A stretch of DNA of 10,959 nucleotides from an uncultured Desulfobacterium sp. (GTDB taxonomy: Bacteria; Desulfobacterota; Desulfobacteria; Desulfobacterales; Desulfobacteraceae): assembly GCA_937124525.1 (NCBI GenBank), contig CAKZLA010000226.1, forward strand, positions 1-10,959, in the 5' to 3' direction. A program made the position numbers and the translations under genes. The notes beneath the pieces were generated by a model that saw only the letters and a list, made by a program, of their open reading frames with translations, made no database searches and was not told the DNA's origin. This document shows, piece by piece, positions 1 through 6,272 of this stretch (positions within the stretch are counted from its first letter, which is position 1; every line of letters begins with the position of its first letter).

Positions 1-2
1 AT

Positions 3-320
3 CATCGTTGTTGCTGTCCGTCTCGATCGCAGGTGCAGGCAGAGCGCGTCCGGTTCCAAAAAAGAACCCAACAGCTGGACAGCATCAATGCGGCACTGGT
101 TGAAAAAAACGAATCCCTGGAAAGGGCACTTAAAGAGATAAAAACATTAAAAGGCATTGTGCCCATCTGCAGTTATTGTAAAAACATCCGCGATGACAAG
201 GGGTACTGGGAAAAAGTTGAAGTGTATGTGCATCGGCATTCCCAGGCCGATTTCAGCCATAGTATCTGCCCGGAATGTGCAAAAAAACATTTTCCAGAGA
301 TGGATCTCTATAAAGAATAA
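3..320 (+). CDS. C-terminal end of a sensor/signal-transduction protein with a cysteine-rich tail (5' partial)
   Basis: The frame is open to the left window edge and ends at TAA 318-320. The first GTG inside the window is at 33, but the true start almost certainly lies outside. The visible protein has a charged heptad-like coiled coil (LDSINAALVEKNESLERAL and onward) followed by a compact module with KTLKGIVPICSYCKNIRDD, a GYW segment, and HSICPECAKKHFPEM at the end. This CxxC...CxxC tail is common at the C-termini of sensor kinases and response regulators of Desulfobacteraceae (recalled family knowledge), where it may bind a metal. No kinase or receiver domain is visible here, so the protein class is inferred. 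The first ten codons in this frame look unnatural (HRCCCPSRSQ), whereas frame 1 reads IIVVAVRLDR like the end of a membrane helix. A frameshift near 25-35 is possible. Confidence 0.6.
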   Translation, partial: HRCCCPSRSQVQAERVRFQKRTQQLDSINAALVEKNESLERALKEIKTLKGIVPICSYCKNIRDDKGYWEKVEVYVHRHSQADFSHSICPECAKKHFPEMDLYKE

Positions 321-777
321 ATGGATTTGGGTTTGCTCATAACATGGGCTACCATTGGTGAATGCCAGGCTTGCGCTGTTAATACCCTTGCTTAAGTTTC
401 CTTTTAAATACAGGCCCTTATCAAAAACATAGAGCCTAATAGAAGCTTCAGCCTCCAACAACACAGGACTGACCCCGTTGGTCCACCATTTATGATGACT
501 GCCCCATGTTATGATCAAGTCCGCCAAAACCAACGAGAATGCCAATAACGCAAGCCTGATCCTTCCCCCCCAAATGACCGATGTGGCGCCCAAGCCTTCA
601 TTCGCCGATACCTGAAAGGCAATGAATCATGAAAGAGATGGAGGAGTGTCGGGCACAAAGATTGATGCCCAATGTTGTGAAATGGCTTATCAGGTGTTAT
701 ATGAGGGGAAATTTTGAAACCATTAAGAATTAAAAAGTGGGTAAAAAATGGACAAATTTGACTTGAAAAGCAAAAAA
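321..777. other. gene-poor stretch, no convincing gene
   Basis: About 450 bases between the sensor tail and the tRNA-Thr terminator. A minus-strand reading frame (593 down to 147) begins MGATSVIWGG and has one hydrophobic stretch (LALLAFSLVLADLIITW). It runs antisense through the preceding gene and has no clear ribosome binding site, so I do not call it. It could be a decayed membrane-protein remnant. A 10-bp inverted repeat CAGGCTTGCG/CGCAAGCCTG (366-375 and 549-558) is present but widely spaced and may be chance. Confidence 0.4.
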
Positions 778-804
778 GGGCTTACAGTGATTTACTGTAA
801 ACCC
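778..804 (-). terminator. intrinsic terminator of tRNA-Thr (works in both directions on paper)
   Basis: The stem GGG-c-TTACAGT pairs with ACTGTAA-a-CCC around a 5-nt loop (GATTT), with one C/A mismatch. On the minus strand the stem is followed directly by six T (A-run 772-777 on the plus strand), 12 nt after the tRNA 3' end. On the plus strand it is followed by TTTATTTTA. The position makes it the tRNA-Thr terminator. Confidence 0.8.
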
Positions 805-815
805 TTTATTTTACT

Positions 816-891
816 TGGAGCCGATGAGCGGAGTCGAACCGCTGACTTGCTGATTACGAATCAGCTACTCTACCAACTGAGTTACATCGGC
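816..891 (-). tRNA. tRNA-Thr (anticodon CGT), CCA encoded
   Basis: Read on the minus strand, the acceptor GCCGATG (891-885) pairs with CATCGGC (826-820), followed by discriminator T and an encoded CCA (818-816). The D arm is ACTC/GAGT with an AGTTGGTA loop. The anticodon stem GCTGA/TCAGC encloses the loop TTCGTAA, giving anticodon CGT (plus-strand positions 856-858), which decodes ACG threonine codons. The T arm AGCGG/CCGCT encloses TTCGACT. Length is 76 nt including CCA. No strong promoter is obvious in the short gap to the divergent mfd start. Confidence 0.95.
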
Positions 892-914
892 ATTTGAATG
901 TGTGATTACCTTTA

Positions 915-1370
915 ATGCTTATGACGTCTAAAATCAAGAAAAAAATGAAAAACACCCTTTTAAAAGAGATCAATAAACCCGACTCCCGCCTGGAACTCAC
1001 CGGTATGAATGGTGCAGAAAAAGGCTTTGTAATATCACAGCTGTGCCGGGACATGGACACAACCGTTGTGGTGATCGTATCGGACCATAAAAAAGCCATG
1101 CGGTTCATGGAAGATATCTCCTTTTTTCTGCCGTATCTGCCGGAAAAAAAATCACGACTGCTTTATTTCCCCGGGTATCATATCCTGCCCTTTAAATCCC
1201 TTTCCTACCATGGGGCCACTGCCGCCAAACGCTTAAGCGTTCTCAACCATCTTATTTCAGGGCGTGCCCATCATCTGGTGGTGACAAGTGTGGATACCCT
1301 TCTGCAGAAGCTGATCCCCAGAAAAACCCTTGCCGATGCCCAGGAACCTGCTGCAACCAGATCTTCGTAG
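915..1370 (+). CDS. mfd: Mfd (transcription-repair coupling factor), N-terminal fragment, truncated
   Basis: Mfd is a large (~1150 aa) DNA translocase that removes RNA polymerase stalled at lesions and recruits UvrA. Only about the first 140 residues are here. They fit the UvrB-like N-terminal domain: LELTGMNGAEKGFVISQL (27-44), then LYFPGYHILPFKSLSYHG (83-100), ATAAKRLSVLNHLISG (101-116) and HLVVTSVDTLLQKLIPRKTL (120-139). From codon ~140 the frame reads DAQEPAATRSS, which is simply antisense to ychF, and stops at 1370. All translocase, RNAP-binding and UvrA-binding regions are missing, so the product cannot be functional as drawn. Candidate starts are ATG 915, 921 or 945; the last (MKNTLLKEI) best fits the family N-terminus and none has a clear Shine-Dalgarno. 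The gene is divergent from tRNA-Thr. Confidence 0.8.
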   Translation: MLMTSKIKKKMKNTLLKEINKPDSRLELTGMNGAEKGFVISQLCRDMDTTVVVIVSDHKKAMRFMEDISFFLPYLPEKKSRLLYFPGYHILPFKSLSYHGATAAKRLSVLNHLISGRAHHLVVTSVDTLLQKLIPRKTLADAQEPAATRSS

Positions 1371-2344
1371 GGAACCACCTCAGCCCGGATAAAATGTTTT
1401 TCAAAATCGGTGTGGATCACGGCGGCGGCCTGGGGGGCCTTTGTGCCTTTTTTGATGGTCCAGGCCCGGGTCTCTTTTTCTCCGGTGGTGAGAAACGAGA
1501 TCAAATCTAAAAGTGAGTAGGCCTCCCTGGCAAGACGGGCAAACCCAGACTCTTTTAAACCCAAATCTCCCAGGAAAATTTCTGCTTCATCCTCATCCAT
1601 TTCCGAGAGTTCTGCTTCGATCTTGGCAGAAACACACACCAACCCATCTCCATTGAGATCGGCGTAGGCTTTTAATTTTTGCACATAGGGACTATCTTCT
1701 GCATTTCCAACCTCTTCCTCACTGACATTGGCAACATAAATCACCTTTTTACTGGTGAGAAACTGGGTTTCCCGGGCAATCAGCAGTTTTTCCTGGTCGG
1801 TCAGATCTGCGGTTCTGGCCGGTTTTTCATCTTCAAGCACTGCTTTTATTTTCAAAAAACCATTGAGCTTTATCTTTGCATCCTTATCCTGACCCTTTGC
1901 CTTTTTCTCCTCTGTGGCAATTCTTTTTTCAGCCAGCTCAAGGTCGGAGAGGATCAATTCCAGGTTGATGGTCTCCACATCCCCCACAGGATCTATGCCA
2001 CCATGTACATGGGTAATATTATCATCATCAAAGCAACGAACCACATGGGCGATGGCTTCCACCCCCCGGATGTGGCCCAGAAACATGTTGCCAAGGCCTT
2101 CACCTTTGGAGGCACCTTTAACCAGGCCTGCAATGTCAACAAATTCAATGACAGTGGGAATTATTTTGTTTGATTTACCCAGGTTTGCCAGGACATCAAG
2201 ACGTTTATCCGGAACCCGGACGATGCCAACATTGGGTTCAATGGTGCAAAACGGGTAATTACTGGCCTCGGCACCGGCTTTGGTGAGGGCGTTAAACAAG
2301 GTGGATTTGCCAACGTTGGGCAAACCAACAATTCCAATTTTCAT
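1271..2344 (-). CDS. ychF: YchF/OLA1-family P-loop ATPase, 3' end lost at the fusion point
   Basis: YchF is an Obg-related, ATP-preferring P-loop protein that binds ribosomes and 26S-proteasome-like or stress partners. Visible motifs are GLPNVGKST (7-15, P-loop), DIAG (70-73, G3) and NVSEE (206-210), the YchF-type replacement of the usual NKxD that favours ATP. A coiled-coil helical arm follows DIAG, and a TGS domain begins near 280. The family is about 363 aa. Here residues after GSWASAR (339) are replaced by 18 codons of mfd antisense, so roughly the last 25 TGS residues are missing. The start is ATG 2344 (MKIGIVGLP), with AGGAG about 9 nt upstream. The in-frame extension to 2548 overlaps yaeQ and is unlikely to be translated. 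It lies downstream of yaeQ on the same strand. Confidence 0.88.
   Translation of the reverse strand: MKIGIVGLPNVGKSTLFNALTKAGAEASNYPFCTIEPNVGIVRVPDKRLDVLANLGKSNKIIPTVIEFVDIAGLVKGASKGEGLGNMFLGHIRGVEAIAHVVRCFDDDNITHVHGGIDPVGDVETINLELILSDLELAEKRIATEEKKAKGQDKDAKIKLNGFLKIKAVLEDEKPARTADLTDQEKLLIARETQFLTSKKVIYVANVSEEEVGNAEDSPYVQKLKAYADLNGDGLVCVSAKIEAELSEMDEDEAEIFLGDLGLKESGFARLAREAYSLLDLISFLTTGEKETRAWTIKKGTKAPQAAAVIHTDFEKHFIRAEVVPYEDLVAAGSWASARVFLGISFCRRVSTLVTTR
1328..1340. other. mfd/ychF fusion point with microhomology
   Basis: Both converging genes stop matching their families at the same place. mfd is credible through RKTLAD (codons reaching about 1337), and ychF is credible through GSWASAR (codon ending at 1328). 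The bases CCTTGCCGATGCC here fit both proteins in their own frame and strand, which is what a join through ~10-13 bp of microhomology looks like. Beyond it each open frame only reads the antisense of the other gene. Confidence 0.65.
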
Positions 2345-2375
2345 TCGGAGTAACTCCTGATCTTTTTGATTGGGT

Positions 2376-2422
2376 GAGATGGGGATTTTTATGGGATATT
2401 GTAAAAACCCATGTCCCATCTC
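2376..2422. repeat. nested inverted repeat between yaeQ and ychF
   Basis: The outer arms GAGATGGG (2376-2383) and CCCATCTC (2415-2422) are perfect. Inner arms ATGGG (2391-2395) and CCCAT (2408-2412) are also perfect. It lies about 30 bases upstream of the ychF start on the minus strand and is not followed by a T-run in that direction. A leader hairpin or protein site is therefore as likely as an attenuator. Confidence 0.4.
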
Positions 2423-2492
2423 TGGGGTGGGATTAATTTTAGACAAAATTGATTCTTCTATCAGATTAAACAGGTCAATGTAAAGATTTTTT

Positions 2493-3041
2493 TTAAGAGC
2501 TCTCCTGATCAGTCTGCAAGGCCGTACAAGAGACCTCACAGTCTCCATTTTCAGCTGAAATATAGGCCGTCTCCCCTGTGATGGTGACCGATAATTCCAT
2601 GGTTCTTTTCACCAGCGCCGCCAAAGACTGTATGCTTTCCCACTGAAACTGAAACACAGCCGCCGACAGTCCATTAAATTTATCCCAGCTCTGGGCCCAC
2701 CAGGCATCTGATTTGGAATTGAAACTATACACCTTTACTGCCGGGGAAAGGCGTGTGGCCTTTTTGACCCTATCCGTGGTGGGTTCTCCAACATCAATCC
2801 ACAACGAAATTCGACCATCCAAGGTTCGTGCCCATATATCAGGCTCCTCCACTACAGAAAGTCCTTTAGAAAATGCAAGGTGTTCCCGGGCATTCATGCA
2901 AAAGGCCAGAACCCTTGCCATCATTCGTTCAAGGCTTTCAGAAGGATGTTGGGCAATGGTTAGGCTGAGTGTGTCATAGTAATCTGTGTCAATGTCAGCC
3001 AAGGTTATTTTTAACTTATAAATGGTCGGTTTTAATGCCAA
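2493..3041 (-). CDS. yaeQ: YaeQ family protein
   Basis: A 182-aa protein that matches the YaeQ family (about 181 aa in E. coli) end to end: MALKPTIYKLKITLADIDTD at the start, LTIAQHPSESLERMMARVLA, DIWARTLDGRISLWIDVGEP, then RVKKATRLS and a YSFNSKSDAWW segment. The fold is related to the PD-(D/E)XK nuclease superfamily. The E. coli protein has been linked to suppression of rfaH/haemolysin expression defects, but its biochemical role is unsettled. I chose TTG 3041 over TTG 3047 because AGGAG lies 8 nt before 3041 but only 2 nt before 3047, and because MALK is the family N-terminus. The neighbour ychF is 148 nt downstream on the same strand. The DHH-CBS gene is divergent. Confidence 0.9.
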   Translation of the reverse strand: MALKPTIYKLKITLADIDTDYYDTLSLTIAQHPSESLERMMARVLAFCMNAREHLAFSKGLSVVEEPDIWARTLDGRISLWIDVGEPTTDRVKKATRLSPAVKVYSFNSKSDAWWAQSWDKFNGLSAAVFQFQWESIQSLAALVKRTMELSVTITGETAYISAENGDCEVSCTALQTDQESS

Positions 3042-3180
3042 TGGCAATACTCCTGATTATATTATGAAACATAATGTGTTTGAACTTTGTTATCTAATCA
3101 AATAAGCTAATGTTAGATTCCAGGGTTTTTTAAAATATCAAAGGTTTATATCACGGATTAATCAAAGGGAATAATATTTT

Positions 3181-4479
3181 ATGCGTATAGCCACAACCCA
3201 TACCAATACTGATTTTGACGCGTTGGCCTCCCTGGTGGCGGCCACTTTTCTTTATCCAGGAACCCTTGCGATTTTGCCCAGCCAGATCCGCCCCAATGTG
3301 AAGGCGTTTCTTTCACTGCATCAGGATCTGTTTCATATTGTACCCCGCAAAGGATTTGATCTCAACGCAGTGGAGCAGCTTGTGGTTGTGGATGCCAACA
3401 ATTGGGTGCGGCTGGAGCGTATGAATGAGCTTAAGGACCGGGACGGGGTGGATATTCATATATGGGACCATCATATGAAGGGCGAAAATATTGAAGCAAG
3501 CTTCATGCAAATACAGGAACTCGGAGCCAACGTCACCCAAATGGTGGAGAAAATGAAGGCGCGTGATTGTGCCTTTTCCCCCATGCATGCCACTTTATTT
3601 CTTCTTGGTATTTATGATGATACCGGCAATCTGACCTATCCTTCGGTAACCCCCAGAGATGCTGCTATTACGGGATTTCTCCTTGAAAACGGTGCAGATT
3701 TGAACGTTGCCTCTGCCTATCTTTTTTCTTCATTTGATGATGGGCAAACAGATATCTTAACCCAGATGCTGGCACAGGATGAGGTATTCAGCGTGGGCGG
3801 GTTTAAGATGGCCGTGTGCAGCGTGGATCTTGAGTGCGGATCAACCATGCTTGCACCTGTTGTCACCAAGTACAAAGAGATCAAAGGCGTCGACGGTGTC
3901 TTTGGGGTGTTCCAGCTGGACAGCCATAGCAGCATTGTCATTGCCCGAAGCGGGCACCGTGATCTGGATGTGGGCCAGGTCATCCTGGCCCTTGGGGGAG
4001 GGGGGCACCCCGCTGCGGGATCAGCCATGATCAAGTCTGGAGATGTGCGTAAATTGTATACCCGGGTGTGTGGTCTGGTTCGGGAGATGGATCGACCCCT
4101 GATGACTGTGGAGAAAATTATGTCGGGTAAAGGGACGTGCCTGGTTCCAGACATGAAACTAAAAAATGCCTCCACCATCCTGGACAAAGAACGTCTCCAT
4201 GCCGCTTTGGTTGTGGATAAAGGTAAGTGCCTGGGTATTCTGAGTGCAGTGGAAATGAGTAAGGTCAAGCGTCCTTCACAATATGCTTCTCCAGTCAAGG
4301 CTTTTATGCGCAGGAATCTGCCGACCATTGGACCGGATCAAGGAATTAAGGAAGCCCTGGGGATTCTTTCAGATACTGGAGTGCCCATGCTTCCCGTGGT
4401 CAGGGATGGTCAATTGATGGGCAAAGTGACACGGACGGATTTGATGCTGCAGATATATGATTTGGGGTCAGGTATTTGA
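3181..4479 (+). CDS. DHH/DHHA1 phosphoesterase with two CBS domains
   Basis: A 432-aa cytoplasmic protein. DHH motifs are HTNTDFDALAS (7-17), VVVDANN (68-74), WDHH (95-98) and GIYDDTGN (143-150). The DHHA1 signature GGGGHPAAG is at 272-280, and two CBS repeats lie at about 306-362 and 370-427 (SDTGVPMLPVVRDGQLMGKV). DHH/DHHA1 enzymes are Mn-dependent phosphoesterases such as nanoRNase/pAp phosphatases or RecJ; CBS pairs usually sense adenine nucleotides. In many deltaproteobacteria this architecture is the N-terminal half of a ~880-aa protein with a C-terminal poly(A) polymerase/CCA-adding head, and that head is absent here. The stop at 4479 lies 16 nt before the left att repeat, so the insertion did not cut the gene; before insertion, selC would have lain convergent about 30 nt downstream. 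The start ATG 3181 has a weak AAGGGA upstream. Confidence 0.88.
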   Translation: MRIATTHTNTDFDALASLVAATFLYPGTLAILPSQIRPNVKAFLSLHQDLFHIVPRKGFDLNAVEQLVVVDANNWVRLERMNELKDRDGVDIHIWDHHMKGENIEASFMQIQELGANVTQMVEKMKARDCAFSPMHATLFLLGIYDDTGNLTYPSVTPRDAAITGFLLENGADLNVASAYLFSSFDDGQTDILTQMLAQDEVFSVGGFKMAVCSVDLECGSTMLAPVVTKYKEIKGVDGVFGVFQLDSHSSIVIARSGHRDLDVGQVILALGGGGHPAAGSAMIKSGDVRKLYTRVCGLVREMDRPLMTVEKIMSGKGTCLVPDMKLKNASTILDKERLHAALVVDKGKCLGILSAVEMSKVKRPSQYASPVKAFMRRNLPTIGPDQGIKEALGILSDTGVPMLPVVRDGQLMGKVTRTDLMLQIYDLGSGI

Positions 4480-4495
4480 TGATTACAATTAGTTG

Positions 4496-4523
4496 TATAT
4501 GGCGGAAGTGCATGGGAATCGAA
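4496..4523. repeat. att site, left (tRNA-Sec 3'-end duplicate)
   Basis: A 28-bp stretch from TATATGGCGGAAGTG to GGGAATCGAA, identical to 10308-10335. It contains the complement of the tRNA-Sec 3' CCA, discriminator, acceptor strand and T arm, but the sequence then diverges (AAATAAAC) and no tRNA follows. This is the distal att copy left by site-specific integration. Confidence 0.9.
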
Positions 4524-4567
4524 AATAAACGCAATGTTGTAAGTGTTTAATTTTTCAAGGTTATATT

Positions 4568-4604
4568 GTAGTGGCTTAGTCGTTTGCCACGATTCTACCA
4601 CTAC
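4568..4604. repeat. inverted repeats inside the left element end
   Basis: GTAGTGG (4568-4574) pairs with CCACTAC (4598-4604), and GTGGC (4571-4575) pairs alternatively with GCCAC (4586-4590). It follows the stop of the HIRAN gene on the minus strand but lacks a T-run, so it is not a convincing terminator. The lower part carries TGCCACGA (4585-4592), which recurs near the right end; integrase arm binding is possible. Confidence 0.4.
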
Positions 4605-4624
4605 TTTATTATTGTAGATAAATT

Positions 4625-5359
4625 TCATTCATTTTGAAATGATTTTTTAGTAAATGGTTCAAAATTAGTTGGCCAATTAGTTTCAAACCTACATAATAAC
4701 CTAAACTGAGATGGGGATTTGTGATTAACCCTCTCAACAGTAATAGAAATATTGTTAGGGCCATTAATTTCAATTAATTGGGTAAAATCTGATGAAAAAA
4801 AACGTGGGGCATATCCTATAATCTCAATTGGTTCATCTGTTCTAAAAATTAATGCGTGTTTATCAAAAGTATTTTGGATATCTGGTAAAATGAATAATTT
4901 ATCATTAGGCTTTAGGGCCTCAATTCTTTCAATAGTATGGCTTGAAAAATATCTAATTCCGTGGCAAAAGAAAAAAACAATATAATTGCCGCTTATATTT
5001 TCAGGATAGGGGAATAGTTGCAGATCATCTGTTGCCCTCATACCCCCAGACCTTGATAGTTCCATAAAAGGTGTCAAATTGTTTTTGGATAAATTTAGCC
5101 AATTTAAGTAATCACTGTATTCTGGTCTTGACTTATGCATTAAACGGTTTTTGAAAATTGGAAAAAGTTCTTCTGATTCATAAGAATTGTCAAGATCAAG
5201 CATATGGGAAAATGGTAAAAACTGTGAGTCTTTATAAAGATCCTTGGCTTTTTGAGAATATTTAAAATAATATTTAGAGTCCACATAGGATAATTCTCCA
5301 ATATTTACCCAATCAAGGGTTCTGTGGTTTCTCCATGCCAAAATTAATTTATCAATCAT
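4625..5359 (-). CDS. HipA-N-like + HIRAN domain protein, partner of the kinase
   Basis: A 244-aa protein with no signal peptide. Residues ~1-90 (WVNIGELS, YYFKYS, QFLPFSHMLDLDNSYES, ELFPIFKNRL, RPEYSDYLNWLNL) resemble the small N-terminal subdomain that in classical HipA is fused to the kinase. Residues ~125-215 fit a HIRAN domain: FFFCHGIRYF, NDKLFILPDIQNTFDKHAL, IEIIGYAPRFFSSDFTQLI. HIRAN domains are known for binding DNA ends or acting as nucleic-acid accessory domains (for example in HLTF). The gene starts 1 nt after the kinase stop, so translation is coupled. In HipBST systems a separate HipA-N-like protein (HipS) neutralises the kinase (HipT); by analogy this protein could be the antitoxin or targeting subunit, which is inference. 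It is the last gene of the minus-strand operon. Confidence 0.75.
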   Translation of the reverse strand: MIDKLILAWRNHRTLDWVNIGELSYVDSKYYFKYSQKAKDLYKDSQFLPFSHMLDLDNSYESEELFPIFKNRLMHKSRPEYSDYLNWLNLSKNNLTPFMELSRSGGMRATDDLQLFPYPENISGNYIVFFFCHGIRYFSSHTIERIEALKPNDKLFILPDIQNTFDKHALIFRTDEPIEIIGYAPRFFSSDFTQLIEINGPNNISITVERVNHKSPSQFRLLCRFETNWPTNFEPFTKKSFQNE

Positions 5360-5360
5360 A

Positions 5361-6272
5361 TTAACGCTCTCTTTTCGATAACAATCTATTCCGGTTCTCT
5401 AGTACCAACGATACTGCAAAATCAATGGCAGCACAACTTATTATTTTTCGAGGTACTTTGTCAAAAATTAATCTCAAAGATTCTTCCGATAACAGGCTTA
5501 TTTTTTCTAACCAATAATCTGTTGAAACTTTATTCATATTTGATATTTGAATGAATGCATCTAATGTAGTTAATCGTTTAGAATTATTGCCATAAATTGG
5601 CGTTTTGGCTTTTTTTGCAAATGCATTTATATTATAACGTTTGTCATGAGTTTTTAGTCTGTCGACCCTTTCTTTCTCTGAAACTCGACAGCCCAGACCA
5701 GAGGCATGGTCATAAGTTGGGGCCAAATATAACTTCTGATTTTTGTTGTCCATAATGAATCCCCAGTTCTCATGATGCCGATCTTGGTTTGCGACTAAAC
5801 AATCGAACATTAAATATGCAATAAACATATCACCAGGTGTTTTTATAAAATCATTCTCTTTGTATCCTATTGGGAGATCAATAAGGCTATATTCTTTGCT
5901 AAAAAGGTCCTTTATAGTTGAAATGGTATATTCAATAACCTTATATCGTTGGACTGATGGGTAATTTTGATCTACTAATTTAGCTAGCAATTCATTACCA
6001 TGGATTAATTGACTATGTTCAGGTACAAAGCTCTTGGAAATCACACATTCTTTTTTTTCCCATACAGCGAAATCATAAGTAGCACATGGTATTGATAATA
6101 TGTTTGCTATTTCACATGTGATTTTTTCAGCCCAATTTTCCCCTGTCCCTGGTCGACCTATCTTACACAAAAGTAAGTCTTTTGTTGCTTTGTCATAGAA
6201 CCAAAATTTTTCTTTAGTTCCTAATTGTTCAATTTTATCATAGGTTTTGATTCTATAGACTGAGTATTTCAT
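5361..6272 (-). CDS. HipA-like (CtkA-like) Ser/Thr kinase, kinase core only
   Basis: A 303-aa protein. Visible motifs are LGTKEKFWFYDK (18-29), CKIGRPGTGENWAEK (36-50, glycine-rich loop with candidate ATP-binding Lys37), LIHGNELL (89-96), FDCLVANQDRHHENWGF (156-172, catalytic Asp164 and Asn169 of the HipA N-x-D-x4-N motif) and LAPTYDHASGLG (183-194, metal-binding Asp188). HipA-family kinases phosphorylate targets such as GltX or other translation factors and arrest growth; CtkA of Helicobacter is a short relative. The usual N-terminal subdomain is missing and appears in the next gene. I prefer ATG 6272, which overlaps the integrase stop as ATGA, over ATG 6290. The loop lacks the serine pair that autophosphorylates in HipT-type kinases. 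Target and toxicity are unknown. Confidence 0.82.
   Translation of the reverse strand: MKYSVYRIKTYDKIEQLGTKEKFWFYDKATKDLLLCKIGRPGTGENWAEKITCEIANILSIPCATYDFAVWEKKECVISKSFVPEHSQLIHGNELLAKLVDQNYPSVQRYKVIEYTISTIKDLFSKEYSLIDLPIGYKENDFIKTPGDMFIAYLMFDCLVANQDRHHENWGFIMDNKNQKLYLAPTYDHASGLGCRVSEKERVDRLKTHDKRYNINAFAKKAKTPIYGNNSKRLTTLDAFIQISNMNKVSTDYWLEKISLLSEESLRLIFDKVPRKIISCAAIDFAVSLVLENRNRLLSKRER

Noticed and set aside
147..593. Minus-strand 148-codon frame starting MGATSVIWGG
   Set aside because: Its second half is antisense to the sensor tail, it lacks a clear ribosome binding site, and it matches no family I know. It is mentioned only as a possible remnant.
2345..2548. N-terminal extension of ychF to 2548
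   Set aside because: The extension overlaps the end of yaeQ and is not part of the family; ATG 2344 has a good AGGAG and the canonical MKIGIVGLP start.
3717..4328. 203-codon minus-strand frame inside the DHH-CBS gene
   Set aside because: It is a shadow of the plus-strand gene, low-complexity in character (many Pro/Ser/Arg), with no family resemblance.
4410..4628. 72-codon minus-strand frame whose ATG overlaps the HIRAN stop as ATGA
   Set aside because: It runs through the att repeat and into the antisense of the DHH-CBS gene. Only ~35 codons belong to the element, and in a circular form it would stop soon after the att site, so it is probably chance.
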